Positions 31,931 to 43,482 of a stretch of DNA of 64,000 nt are shown here, one piece after another. The position numbers and the translations under genes are program-made. Each line of letters starts with the position of its first letter. Positions within the stretch are counted from its first letter, which is position 1. The notes under the pieces are model-generated. The model was not told the DNA's origin and ran no database searches. It saw only the letters and a list, made by a program, of their open reading frames with translations. The DNA is from Gadus chalcogrammus (Eukaryota; Chordata; Actinopteri; Gadiformes; Gadidae). Where the stretch lies: NCBI RefSeq assembly GCF_026213295.1, contig NC_079412.1, forward strand, positions 186,001 through 250,000, in the 5' to 3' direction.

Positions 31931-32494
31931 TGTTTTGCAATACTGACAATATAAAAAAAACTGGATCCAATGGTAAAATATTTGACTTTTTCTACCATAT
32001 ATAAAAAATATGGGTCCTGTTGAATTATTTTTTACTGATTATAATCAACCCAAGGGAATACAAAATGCAAAACAATATTTTTTCCATAGCAGCCTTCTTG
32101 GTGCGGCAGTTAAATGGTTAAAGTCAACAGTGAGTGTCAAGTCTTCTGTCCAAAACCGGAAGCGTTTATCCGATTTTATAACGTAATTTATTGCGTTCAT
32201 TTATGTAAACATATTACTTAACGCCCGTTCATTTATGTAAACACATTACGTAACGCCCGATTTTTATTTTATTTTCCGATTTTTATTTTTTATTCTCCGA
32301 TTTCCGGTGTTCTGGTGGATGTTTATGTCTGCAGCGGAAGTGCGTGTGGGTGGATGTCTGGAGCGTGTGGGTGGATGTCTGCAGCCAGACTCTCTTGCAT
32401 AGGTCCGGGTCCGTATTAGTGGTGGATTTAATGATTAGTTTCCGTGACCCAGTTCGCGTGATTCAGTTCGCCAAGAGGTGACGTTCGCGAATAG
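31931..32494. other. Unassigned interval
   Basis: AT-rich first half. Then short direct repeats appear (TTCATTTATGTAAACA twice near 32200-32250, and a GTGTGGGTGGATGTCTG repeat near 32345-32385). No gene is seen. Confidence 0.4.
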
Positions 32495-32616
32495 TTCGTT
32501 CAGTCGAGTTTCCGGTAGCACTAACTCCACTGAGTCTGTCTGACTCAGCTGAGAACCGTGCAATGGCGTGCATTCCATGATGCGATTTACCGCTACCGGA
32601 AACCAGGCTGAACGAA
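32495..32616. repeat. Inverted repeat with 25-base arms (possible mini-MITE)
   Basis: Arms 32495-32519 and 32592-32616 are inverted copies with about three mismatches (TTTCCGGTAGC / GCTACCGGAAA core), separated by 72 bases. It lies directly left of the next DNA transposon. It could fold into a hairpin. No target duplication was found. Confidence 0.6.
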
Positions 32617-32620
32617 AAAA

Positions 32621-35361
32621 CTAGGGTGGAGCTTATTTATGAACTTTTGAAATATGATCTTCTTACCCTCTCATTTTTTTCCTATACATAAAAAAATAAA
32701 TCTGGCAAAATATGAGCACAATTGAACAATATTTAGGGGTAGCTCAATGGCCGTGAAGTTTCTGATACCCAAAAGCTGCAGCCGCCTTTTTATTTTATTT
32801 TATTTTTTTACTCCACCACAGATGTTTGTCCAATCCTTGGAGTAGCTCTATCAGTGAGTTTCAAGATATCAGACCGAACTGTATCTCCTTGGTGACTCTG
32901 TGACCGAGTTAAATGGCAGCAAGTTGCCGTCATTGCGTATGGCTCTGGGATTCTTCCTAAATCACCATCTCGAACTAAAGGAGACTATAAGACAATCGTC
33001 AGCTGTTGCCATCATGGAAATAGCAAAGTTTTGGCACAAAGCTAGAATCCCAATGAGGGATCATCAAAACTGCCAAACTAAGCTTGAGTTGACTTTTTAG
33101 TGTGGCGACTTCTGAAAAAGAACAAAGCGCGAACGTCACCAACTCAACTCGCGAGAGAGTCAGCTTTTGTTTCCAGGCTCGAAGATCTTTTTGATGTCGC
33201 TCATGCTGATGCTCTGACCAAGACGTCGGTATTACAAGAAGACAAGGATTTCTTGTTAGCCCAGCGAGAGAAAGGAAGAAGAGGGTCGATGGCTGGATTA
33301 GATAAAAAGCTTGCTGCTAAGGAGAAAAGGGCGTTCGAAAGAGAGGAGCAAATGCTTGCCAGGCGTCATCAAATGGAACAAATAAAACAGTCAACAGCAT
33401 CTACCGCTGAGCTGAATTCATCTGATTCTGAAACCTGCTTAGCAGAATATGGGGAAGAGATGGACATCACCATGCATACACCAAAAAGAAAGAGGGGGCG
33501 AAAAACTGTCATTACTCCAGAACTCGCAGCTGCTCTAGATCGCACAAAAGTGTCAGGCTGCTTTTATCATAGCACAAACTGCCAAAAGCTTGGGGCAGAA
33601 CATTGATGAACTTGCTCTGAACAGAGACTCAATTTGCCGAAACAGAGTACCACACAGAGGCCAGAGGGCTGCAAACATAAAGGCCAAGATTCAGGGTAAC
33701 TTTCCCTTTGTTGTTCATTGGGATGGCAAACGGATTCCGGATCTAATTGGAAAAAAGAAGGTTGATCGTCTGCCAGTATTGGTTTCAGGTAAAGGAATTT
33801 CTCAGCTACATACAGTTGCCAAGCTTCCATCCGGAACAGGCGAGGCTCAGGCTGCTGCTGTCTTCGGAGCCATTCAAGACTGGGGCTTAGCACACAGCAT
33901 CCGAGCTATGTGCTTTGAGACCATCAGCTCAAACACTGGTTGGATTGCTGGTGCCTGTGTCCTTCTAGAGCAGTAGCTTAAGAAATAGCTCTTGTCACTG
34001 TCTTGTAGGCACCACATTATGGAACTGATAATAGGTGCAGTGTTCCAAGTATGTATGGGAGCCACATCTTCTCCCGGGGTTCCACTCTTCAAACGGTTCC
34101 AGGAATACTGGGGATTTATTGACACAGCAAAGTATGAACCGGGGATTGCAGCTGATCATGTGGCAGGTCTTGTGGAAGACATTAAGCAAAGCACCATTGA
34201 TTACGCCAACAAGCATCTTGAACAGAGTCTACCAAGAGATGACTATAAAGAATTCTTGGAACTCGTGATTGTGTTTCTCGGTGCTGCTCCTGTACGAGGA
34301 GTGCGATTCATGTCATCTGATGCAATGCACCACGCCCGTTGGATGTCCAAAGTTCTATACAGTCTCAAGATCCGGATGTTCAAGGCTCAGTTCAAACTGA
34401 CTCCCGCAGAAGAGAGAGGGTTCCGTGATGTGTGTGTGTTCGCAGTACGTGTTTACCTGAATGCCTGGATCTCTGCTCCTCAGGCATCAGGTGCTCCTTC
34501 CAGTGACCTGCTGCTACTTAAGTCACTGCTTGAATACTCATCAATGCATTCAGCCATTTCAAAGTCAACATCACGCAAGTTTTCCAAACACTTATGGTAC
34601 TTGTCACAGGAACTTGTTGGCTTGGCTTTCTTCGACAGTCGGGTCAGTTCGTCAACCAAGAAACGGATGGTTAGTGCCATGCAGAATGAAGAAAACCAAG
34701 AGCACGATCATTCCAAGCCAATCACTGTTGATCTGGATTCATTCAATGACAAGAACTTAGAAACTTTGAAACTGATCCGAATCATGGAACTTCCAGATGG
34801 ATTTCTCGCGGTTGATCCAGACTTGTGGCAGGACAGAGATGATTACAAGCAGGCTACAGAAGCAGTCAAGTATGTTAATGTTGTCAATGACCAAGCTGAA
34901 CGTGGAGTGGCACTCATTCAGGAGTACAGTGGATTACTAACCTGTGATGAAACGCAGCTGCAATTCCTGCTGCAAGTTGTTGAGGACCATTGCAGATTGT
35001 ATCCTTATAGCAGGAAACAGACTCTGTCCGGGCTGCCATGAAAACAATAAATCTAGAGTTTGCTGGACATTGTTAGACTGATATTAGTTGTCAGAAACTG
35101 AACAAGAATTCACTATTGCTGTGTTCAAAATAAATAGTGTTGTTTAAAATAAATTGGTAGAGATACTCCTAAAAGTTGTGTAATTCGTTGCATTTTTATA
35201 AATTTCGTAATCTTTGAGGCACTTGAGCTACCCCTAAACATAAGAATTTATTGTTCAAACTTTGCATAGAGTGTTTTTTTATTATGCCGCACAGATTAGG
35301 GGGGTAAGACTTAAAAAAAAAAAAAAAAAAAAAAAAAGTTATAGTTTAAGCTCCACCCTAG
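32621..35361 (+). mobile_element. DNA transposon of unassigned superfamily, long imperfect inverted repeats
   Basis: Outer ends CTAGGGTGGAGCTTA (32621) and TAAGCTCCACCCTAG (35361). Inner inverted block TTAGGGGTAGCTCAA at about 32732 and its inverse at about 35223. The sequence between outer and inner blocks is also inversely similar (TTCTTACCC, AAAAAAATA, TTGAACAATA), so the terminal repeat is about 135 bases. A poly-A tract interrupts the right one (35311-35337). No target duplication is visible. It carries a decayed transposase on the plus strand. Confidence 0.75.
32901..35041 (+). pseudogene. Transposase of an unassigned DNA transposon family, decayed
   Basis: Blocks in several frames read as one protein of about 700 residues. 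The N-terminal helical part has WRLLKKNK, LFDVAHADAL and FLLAQREKGRRGSM. The core has LPVLVSGKGISQLH, LPSGTGEAQA, MCFETISSNTG, CVLLEQ and LSCRHHIMELI. The end has VNDQAERGVALI and QFLLQVVEDH. I have met this arrangement in many unnamed animal proteins and read it as a DDE-type transposase, but cannot name the superfamily. Related proteins have Asp where this one has Glu in CFETISSNTG. Breaks: frameshifts near 33100 and 33555, stops at about 33974 and 33986. Confidence 0.6.
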
Positions 35362-35615
35362 CGTGCACGATACAATTCCCCTCCTTCCATTATGACTTCC
35401 ATTATAAAAAGAATTCACTTAAGGCGTTTTGCGCAACCGTTCTTTTAATGCCATTTTGTCATTGTGTTTCATGGATATTTTTGTACTCTTTAAGGATGCA
35501 GACGTAACAAAAATATCAGCACACCACGGACATACCTTCTGAAGGATTCTGGTGTGACATGGTGACCTCACAGTGTTAATGCTGCTCGTAGCCTTCGCCA
35601 CATTTTTGGGCATAT

Positions 35616-37650
35616 ATGGGCGATCTGTATGTGAACAAAAATCGCATTGATGAAAAACTCTACTGCAAACTCTGCTTTGAGGCAGAAATTACCAAAGAAC
35701 ATGGGATGTTATCAAAAGTGTACAGCTTAGGAGAAAACACATCCAGTGGAAACTTCCTTGCTCATGCAAAAGCTGCACACAAGGAGAGTACAGTATTTTT
35801 CAAAGAACAATCAAATAAACGTACAAACTGGATACAAACTGTTCCTAAAGGAAGCCCAGCTACTTCCCAGTTTGATGTCAATCGTGATCTCTTGTTGTGG
35901 CTGTGTCAAGACCTGCTTATATTTGAATTGATAGAAAAGGAAGGTTTCCAAACGTTCAACAACAAAAATATTCATCTTAATTTGCCAACCAGCAGAACCC
36001 TTGCCACAACAGCCCTGGCTGATGTCTACATGGGTTTAAAGTCCAAGGTCAAAGAACAACTGGCGGACATTATCAGTGGTACTATAATGTTAGATGGCTG
36101 GACTGATGCTCACCATCGATATCCATATGTTGGTGTGAGAATCTGCACTGTAGATGCAAACTGGCATTTCCTTCTTTTTACACTTTGTATCAAACCTGTA
36201 CAAAGTCACACATCAGAAAACTTTACCGTGTTTGTAAGGGAATAACTTGAAGAATTTCTTCCCAACGATAAAAATGTTTTGCTCTTTGACACAACAGATG
36301 GAGCAGCGAATATGATTAAGTTGTCCCGGTTACTGGGCCATGAGAGAGTAACTCACTGTTAACACAACTTACTTATAACAGACACTCTAACCAAAATCCC
36401 TGAAGCCCAAGCCTTAATTTACCAATGCAAAGACATCGTCAGCGCACTGCACTTCAAGGCACAGGAATTTGTGTTGGAGCAGAAAGAGGCATACATGTAT
36501 GCCAAGATTCAAAACCTGCAGGATGAAATTGATGCAGATTCCAATGATCCAATTGATGAGATAAGTGACGAGGATGAGGACTGGCAGCTGGGAACTAAGA
36601 AATCAAAACCACAGACACACAAAAAGTAACTAAAGACCACAGTGTCAACACGTTGGAACAGTGTCCTCAACATGATCAGAAGCCTACTCAGTTTGGAGAC
36701 AAAAGTCACTGAAATCCTGAAGAGGATAGGAAAGTCCTTGTTATGCCTCCTACCTGATGAAATCAGGCTACTTGGTAACCTAGTAAGCTTTTTGGAAGAC
36801 TTTGAAAAATTCACTCTCATTATAAGTGACGTCAGTCCAAACCTGAGTCCCATACCACTAATCAGGGCTCGTATCAAGAGAATCTGTGCAGCGGCTCCCA
36901 GGGATCCACCACTAATGAAGAAAGTCAAAGAACGAATACTGAAAAACATGGATAAACAAATTCCCATGTAAGATCTGGTTAGAGCCGCCGCAGTGTTTGA
37001 TCCAGCGGTCAGAGACATCACTATGACGAAGGATGAAAGCATAGAACTGCTGCAGAATCTTCATGAGAATCTGAACTCCAGGTGACATTTATATTTCAGT
37101 GCACTTGCTAACCACTTACCTTTTCTTATTTTAGATTTTAACAGCCATTTGCCTGATGCATATATTTCACTTTTCAGATTCAGTTCAACAGTGTTTGGGG
37201 TTGGAGATGAGATGACTACTGATGGTGGTTCTGGTGGCCGTCCTGGTGGGAAGGGTGACTACGATGGAGATGTGGGAGGAAGCGCGAAGCGCCTGCGACT
37301 GGAATTATTAGCAGAGGCACAAGAAGATGCCGAAGCTCATTCTTCAAGTACTCTTCTTGACCAAGTGATAGACGCTTTTCTGGCAATGAAAACGAGACCA
37401 AGGAGCATTGGACTTTTGGCGAACTCATAGCCATACCTTCCCAGCACTGTCCCCTATGGCCCGGTGCTACCTCTCCATTTCACCAGGAAGTGTGCCGGTG
37501 GAATGCATGTTTAGCTCCACTGGCCTTCTGCTCAATGGCAAACGATCATCACTTGCTCCTTCAAGGTGTAATATGATCAGCTTCATCCATGATAATGCCA
37601 AGTTATTGTATACAACATCGCCTATTAAAATCCACTTACCAAACAGGTAA
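35616..37650 (+). pseudogene. hAT transposase with BED finger, decayed (hAT-A)
   Basis: Plus-strand remnants in order. A BED-like zinc finger (LYCKLCFEAEIT, LAHAKAAH). The catalytic core beginning IMLDGWTDAHHRYPYVGV and continuing FDTTDGAANM with stops around it. STRWNSVLNMI. Then an intron starting GTGACA at about 37083 and ending TTTCAG near 37176. The last exon ends with the hAT dimerisation motif (SVPVECMFSSTGLLLNGKRSS). Stops at 36243, 36358, 36626, 36969 and elsewhere. Terminal repeats were not recognised. A 512-base piece of a sister copy lies at 40392-40903. Confidence 0.82.
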
Positions 37651-37654
37651 TCTC
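37625..37654. repeat. Palindromic MITE P1, left piece
   Basis: TTAAAATCCACTTACC followed by AAACAGGTAATCTC. This is the inverse of the right arm at 48903-48934, and matches the P2 and P3 copies. The LINE at 37655-48814 separates it from the rest of P1. Confidence 0.75.
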
Positions 37655-37658
37655 AGCC

Positions 37659-37729
37659 ATGGAACTTCGCTACTCATCCTTGCAGCTCCGCCAGCTCATT
37701 TCCCAAATTCCTCCTTCCACCGAACTCAT
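37659..37729 (+). pseudogene. LINE ORF2 start (before hAT-B insertion)
   Basis: ATG at 37659 encodes MELRYSSLQLRQLISQIPPS, then TELI. This continues directly after the insertion at 43483 as TTLKNS, giving the normal N-terminal extension of this LINE protein. Confidence 0.75.
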
Positions 37730-38182
37730 TAGGGATGTCCCGATACAACTTTTTCACTTCCGATACGATACCGATATTGTAGCCTTGAGTATTGGCCGAT
37801 ACCGATATCAATACATTACGATAGGCACAAATCATACATATATTTATTCCTTATTTTGTTGTGTGGAATGTTAGAAAAGGCTTGATAAAGTGATGTTACT
37901 GTTACTGATGTTGTAGTGATATAACAGAAAACAATAGTCAGCAACAGTAGGTATAGGAAAAACTGACCCATTTATTATTAACCAATTGGTTACATACATT
38001 TTAACCTTCAACATAAGAGTATTACCTCAACAAATCCAATAAAAACATAATGTTATATTTAAAGTGCAAAATAACCACTGGTTACCAACATCATTATACA
38101 ATTGAATAGAATAAATTACATTTTAAAGTGCAAACAATTCAAGTTCACTTTATTTTTCTACTGTCAGCATATGTTGGAAACA

Positions 38183-39593
38183 ACTGTGGGCAGGGACAAA
38201 AACAACAAAAACAACACATATTGTCCACTGTCCAACTGCTCTAAGTTAAGAGTTCACACAGCTCCAGTTTCACTGACCGACTGTGCCCAAAACAATGTAG
38301 TAATTACTCTTAAGGTACGGCCACACCAACCGCGTTGCTTGCGTTAGGGGCGTTGAAAATCGGCATTTTTGCATAGGGAACCATTGGTCTAGGCGCGGTA
38401 CACGCGTTGAAGCGTTGAAGCGTTGCGTTGGGGGCGTTAGGCGCGGCAGTTGCACGTAATTACGCACGTAACGCAGTAACGCGCCCAACGCCCGGAGTTC
38501 AGAAAATTGAACTTTCAACGCTCCAACGCGTGACGCTTAGCCGCGGTAGCCAATCAGCGTGGAGCTTGACCCGACGTCACTGGCAGAGAGTAGTGAGCTT
38601 GCACAGAAGCATACGGCCGACATCTTTCTTTTTTCTTCTGGGTGGAAATAGTAACATAGTTACGCCATTAAATGCGTTTATGGAAACATTTCTAGCGAGA
38701 AATGTGCATTTTACTTTCATAATGTTCGCTCAGTGAATGTGAAGGATGTTTGGTTTGATAGTTATGACGAAGAGGGAACGCTCCGTTCACTTGCATGGAC
38801 AATGGACTCATCTAGCTGCGTTGGCGCGTTGACGCGTTGGAGCGTTGAACCACCACACACTGGTCAAGCGTCAGGTTGACCAGTGTGTGGTGAAGACTGT
38901 GGGCAGGGACAAAAACAACAAAAACAACACAATATTGTCCACTGTCCAACTGCTCTAAGTTAAGAGTTCACACAGCTCCAGTTTCACTGACCGACTGTGC
39001 CCAAAACAATGTAGTAATTACTCTTAAGGTACGGCCACACCAACCGCGTTGCTTGCGTTAGGGGCGTTGAAAATCGGCATTTTTGCATAGGGAACCATTG
39101 GTCTAGGCGCGGTACACGCGTTGAAGCGTTGAAGCGTTGCGTTGGGGGCGTTAGGCGCGGCAGTTGCACGTAATTACGCACGTAAACGCAGTAACGCGCC
39201 CCAACGCCCGGAGTTCAGAAAATTGAACTTTCAACGCTCCAACGCGTGACGCTTAGCCGCGGTAGCCAATCAGCGTGGAGCTTGACCCGACGTCACTGGC
39301 AGAGAGTAGTGAGCTTGCACAGAAGCATACGGCCGACATCTTTCTTTTTTCTTCTGGGTGGAAATAGTAACATAGTTACGCCATTAAATGCGTTTATGGA
39401 AACATTTCTAGCGAGAAATGTGCATTTTACTTTCATAATGTTCGGTCAGTGAATGTGAAGGATGTTTGGTTTGATAGTTATGACGAAGAGGGAACGCTCC
39501 GTTCATTTGCATGGACAATGGACTCATCTAGCTGCGTTGGCGCGTTGACGCGTTGGAGCGTTGAACCACCACACACTGGTCAAGCGTCAGGTT
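38183..39593. repeat. Tandem duplication of ~700 bp within hAT-B
   Basis: Copy 1 at 38183-38878 and copy 2 at 38896-39593 are nearly identical. Each starts ACTGTGGGCAGGGAC and ends GGTCAAGCGTCAGGTT. The junction (38849-38895) holds a hairpin formed by ACCACACACTGGTC and its inverse. The unit includes hAT-B DNA plus most of a Harbinger-type MITE. Confidence 0.9.
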
Positions 39594-39651
39594 AGGCGCG
39601 GTACTCGCGTTGTCCAACGCGAGTAACGCGGTTGGTGTGGCCGCACCATTA
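39024..39651. mobile_element. Harbinger-type MITE (complete copy)
   Basis: Element 39027-39648, with TTA on both sides. Ends AGGTACGGCCACACC and GGTGTGGCCGCACCA. GCGTTG/CGCAACGC-rich throughout. The copy in the first duplication unit (from 38309) lacks its right end. The ends resemble those of the Harbinger fragment at 58703-59368. No transposase remains. Confidence 0.8.
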
Positions 39652-40391
39652 GTCTTCACTGAAGAATAGAGTGTAAACACAATAAACATATCACTCTAAT
39701 AACAAGAACATAAAACAAATAATAATCAGTCAGTGCTGACTACCCTTACTCCTCCTCCTCCTCCTCCTTCTCCACTTTCTGCAGTCCGAGCATAATGTGG
39801 AGATTTTTTTTTAAGAAGATAAGCATTTCAGCATGCTGTGCTGTCAGCCTGCTCCTGTGCTCCTCAATGATAATTGACGCTGTGCTGAAGAGCCTTTCAC
39901 TCTCCACACTCGTGCAGGGAGCACAGAGGAATTTAGCTGCTGTTGCTGCCATGGTGGGGAGTCGAGCTTGGTTTAGGCTCCAGTAGTGTAAAGAGTTGCT
40001 CTTCCGTTCAATCGGAGCCTCACAGAAGTAGCTCTCCATTTCACAGATTGCCCCTGTGGTGATCTGGTCAGACGGACCTGCTGCTGTTCTGCTCTCCTCC
40101 TGTATTTCGTCAAAGATGCTGCCAAGGCTGCTGCTTGCACCCGCCATCCATGGAGTCTTGTCCACTGGCTCGGTCACATCAGGTGGAGGCGTGGTCTTCA
40201 GCTCTTCTTCTACTTTACATACCGCTGCCTTTAACGCTGCTTTTGCATGTCCCAGGTTTTCCGGGTTTGTAAAGTACCTGGCATAAATATAAAATATATA
40301 AAATAATGTAACATGTATATTTTAGAGCTTTTCAAACCCAGTCCCCACACATTTGTGCTCACAGAAAGAAACACAGTCATGATAATACAAC

Positions 40392-40903
40392 ATGGATAAA
40401 CGAATTCCCATGTCAGATCTGGTTAGAGCCGCCGCAGTGTTTGATCCAGCGGTCAGAGACATCACTATGACGAAGGATGAAAGCAGAGAACTGCTGCAGA
40501 ATCTTCATGAGAATCTGAACTCCAGGTGACATTTATATTTTAGTGTACTTGCTAACCACCTACCTTTTCTTATTTTTGATTTTAACAGCTATTTGCCTGA
40601 TGCATATATTTCACTTTTCAGATTCAGTTCAACAGTGTTTGGGGTTGGAGATGAGATGACTACTGATGGTGGTTCTGGTGGCCGTCCTGGTGGGAAGGGT
40701 GACTACGATGGAGATGTGGGAGGAAGCGCGAAGCGCCTGCGACTAGAATTATTAGCAGAGGCACAAGAAGATGCCGAAGCTCATTCTTCAAGTACTCTTC
40801 TTGACCAAGAGATTTTCTGGCAATGAAAACGAGACCAAGGAGCATTGGACTTATAGCCATACCTTCCCAGCACTGTCCCCTATGGCCCGGTGCTACCTCT
40901 CCA
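40392..40903 (+). mobile_element. hAT-A fragment inserted in the hAT-B intron
   Basis: This copy parallels 36950-37478 closely, including the hAT-A intron, so it moved as DNA and not as spliced RNA. It differs by several small deletions (for example near 40809 and 40850) and lacks the stop at 36969 (TCAGATC here, TAAGATC there). No terminal repeats or target duplication are seen at its ends. Confidence 0.8.
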
Positions 40904-41495
40904 AACAGTGATTCTAATCTGTAACCTGTAATCTTATTTTATGCAGTCACAACACAGTCACATAGGCTACAACCAACTCACTGTAAACAGTACAGTTTTT
41001 CTCATATACATCAGATTAGGCTAAATAAATGTAAGAATTGAACATAAATTCCCTTACTTGTCTTTATAACGTGGATCCAGCAGTGTTGCCACGGTGTAGA
41101 GGGGCTCGGATTCCACATGCCTGAAACGTCTGGACTGCATCCAGAAGGGTGGCTTTCATAGTTAGGATCCCATGATCATCTTCACTCTCCTTACTGAGAA
41201 ACCGTACCAGTGCATGGACAGAGGGGATGACATCGGCTGTGGTAGCAGAGGGGGCACTGACTAGAGTTGTTAGCTATTCAAAGGGGGTCAGAACCTTTGA
41301 GGTCTTCTCTAACAGCCCCTACTGGTTTGCTGTTAGAATGGCTGGCAGGGTGTGGTTTTCTTCAGATGAGTAGGCATGCAGTGGCCGTTTTTGATGAATG
41401 AGGCTATCAATCATGTACTTTGTACTGCTCCATCGTGTCTGGACATCCTGCTGGAGACGTTTTGGTGTGACATTCAGCTCTATTTGCAGGTCTTC

Positions 41496-42273
41496 AAGGT
41501 GTGGGGAAAAACGGTCTGTCTAGTTACTGGACCAGATAAAATGAGACGGAGAGGTAATAAAGTCTGTCGGCACGAGGACCTTGGATTTATTAAGTAAAGT
41601 GGCAACGGTTATACAGAGTCATAAAGCGTGAGAAATCGAATATGTCTAAGTCCCTAATCAGCGCTGATGGTTCGTCCGGAGCTTCGCCTCCGTGGAAGGT
41701 CTGCTTCAGAAGAAGATCAAGAGTCCCTGTGTGGTACAGTTTTTATGCTGTATCCTCCTCTCGATGAGGTGTGTGCGTTTGAGGTGTGTGTGGTTCTGTG
41801 TGTTTTGCTTGGTCTTGGCTCCCAGGCCCTGAGAGAGCTTCGTAACGGGGGAGAGCTCCTCGTGTCTCCGGTGTGATAAATTAAAACGGGGAGTGCCCCC
41901 CTGAAATGTCTCGTGTGTGATAATTTAATGTGGCTCTCAGGCCCCTGGTATAGGCAGGGGTATCTCTTGGTTCCTCCTAACGGGGAAGAGCTCTAAAAAT
42001 GTCTCCTGTGTGATAAATTAATGTGGCTCTCCCGTTCTTGAGGATGACTGGTGCATTGTCTGAGTGTCCACCATCTGCCAGCCTGGGAGATGGGGCCTTC
42101 AGCTCCGGCCTTGACCTGACTATATATTATCATGTTTGTGTTCGTTGGGTTAGAGCAAGAGTTGACTATATTGTAATGTGTCCATGTGATGTGCTCATCA
42201 GGCTAGGGTAGGAGTTAGCTATATTTATAATGTACATGTGATGTACTCAGCAGGTTATTTTTCCCAACAAAGG
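41496..42273 (-). mobile_element. Solo LTR, 770 bp, 4-bp duplication
   Basis: LTR 41500-42269 with ends TGTGGGGAAAAAC and the inverse-like TTATTTTTCCCAACA. AAGG on both sides. Removal restores hAT-B codons for AYSSLEDLQ. On the minus strand it contains ATAAAAACTG near 41735 and AATAAA near 41595, fixing the orientation. A second copy in the opposite orientation starts at 63535. Confidence 0.9.
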
Positions 42274-43482
42274 CTTGAATAAGCCTTGGGGGAATGTTTG
42301 AAGTGGCCCACTATTTTTTCTCCCGTTGGCTAGTGCATCACTTACAGCTCGCTGTGACAAGACCCCTTCATGGACTACAAGCTGAAGAGTGTGAGCAAAA
42401 CATCCTAAGCTTGACACACCTAGCTAATTCATTGCCTTTTTCATGTTAGCAGCATTGTCTCTTAAAACGACATGGACCTTATTTTTCTCAATCTTCCAGT
42501 CATGCAGCATCTCCTCCATGGCGTGCGTGATTGCATCAGCTGTGTGCGATCCCCTGAATTCACGTGCATGTAACACTGCTCTCTGCAGTGTGAAGTCAGT
42601 GTCCACCCAGTGCGCAGTCAGGCTCAACAGAGACAGCGGACGATGGTCTGAGCTCCAGATGTCGGTGGTGAAGCTTATAGCATTTGCCTTCTCCAAGTGT
42701 GCGGCAATACACTTTTTAACCTATTCGTGCATCCGGGGTATAGTTTTGTCTACAATGTAGTGGCGGCTAGGAATAATGTAGCGAGGTTCGAGGTGCTCCA
42801 TTAAGCGTTTAAACCCGACATTACTCACCACCGACAGGGGCTGGTCATCAAGCACAATAAACTGGGCCATCTTTTCTGTTATGGCCATTGCCTTTTTGCT
42901 GTCCCGTGGTAGTTTGTCACGTCTTGCAAAGCTTTCGGCCAGCGTGGGTTGCTGAAGCGAGCCAGAGGCTTGTTGCTTTGCCTTGCTGCTCTCGCGAAAA
43001 TCCTCATGTTCTTTTTTGTGGTGTTTTTTCAAATGTGCGATGAGGTTACTTGTATTGAACCTTCCCGGTTCTGTCCCTCCACGGGACACTTGCGCCTGAC
43101 AAATGTTGCATTTAGCTGCAACGTCTTTGTCCGAGTTTACGGTAAAATACTTCCACACAGCCGACATCACTACACCTTGCTGCAGGCACACACGTTGTCG
43201 TTGTTGTGATCACGTGGGCTGTGCATGCTGGATCAGAGACGCTCTTCTTCCGCGGCCGGCACCAACGTTAATTAAGGGGCATTACCACCTACTGTGTTGG
43301 AGTGTGATCAAACCAGAGTCACCTATTATAGAAGTCCTGGAGCGGTAAATGGACAGCTTATATCGGAGCACTTATATCAGAGTTTTTAGATTCAGTCCGA
43401 TAAAATCCGATATTCACTTTTTTGGCTGATATCGGACTGATTTCCGATATCAATATCGGATCGGGACATCCCTAGAACTCAT

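Larger units (their letters stand above)
39746..43191 (-). pseudogene. hAT-B transposase, decayed
   Basis: Minus strand. BED finger at the start (VWKYFTVNSDKD, CNIC, HLKKHH). Then the catalytic core with SFTTDIWSSDHRPL (first Asp) and VVLRDNAANM (second Asp). Next come SSLGCFAHTLQL, KHSPKAYSSLEDLQ (rebuilt across the solo LTR) and VQTRWSSTKYMI. An intron runs from GTAAGG at about 41058 to 40280. The last exon begins YFTNPENL and contains the dimerisation motif TSVESERLFS and ends in an Glu-rich tail. A stop at about 42721 separates the BED part. Further stops and a shift near 42310 are present. The intron contains a hAT-A fragment. Confidence 0.85.
37722..43482 (-). mobile_element. hAT element hAT-B, 5.7 kb, perfect 8-bp duplication
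   Basis: Element 37730-43474 flanked by GAACTCAT (37722-37729, 43475-43482). Ends TAGGGATGTCCCGATAC and the inverse GGATCGGGACATCCCTA. Subterminal CCGATATC repeats follow at both ends. It carries a minus-strand BED-type hAT transposase that is now broken. It has itself received a tandem duplication with a Harbinger MITE, a hAT-A fragment and a solo LTR. Confidence 0.93.

Noticed and set aside
32616..32622. Target-site duplication for the 32.6-35.4 kb element
   Set aside because: Flanks GAAAAAA and CGTGCAC share nothing beyond chance at any register tried.
39746..39790. Poly-Glu tail as a functional domain
   Set aside because: Encoded by a (TCC)n run at the end of the hAT-B reading frame; most likely slippage.
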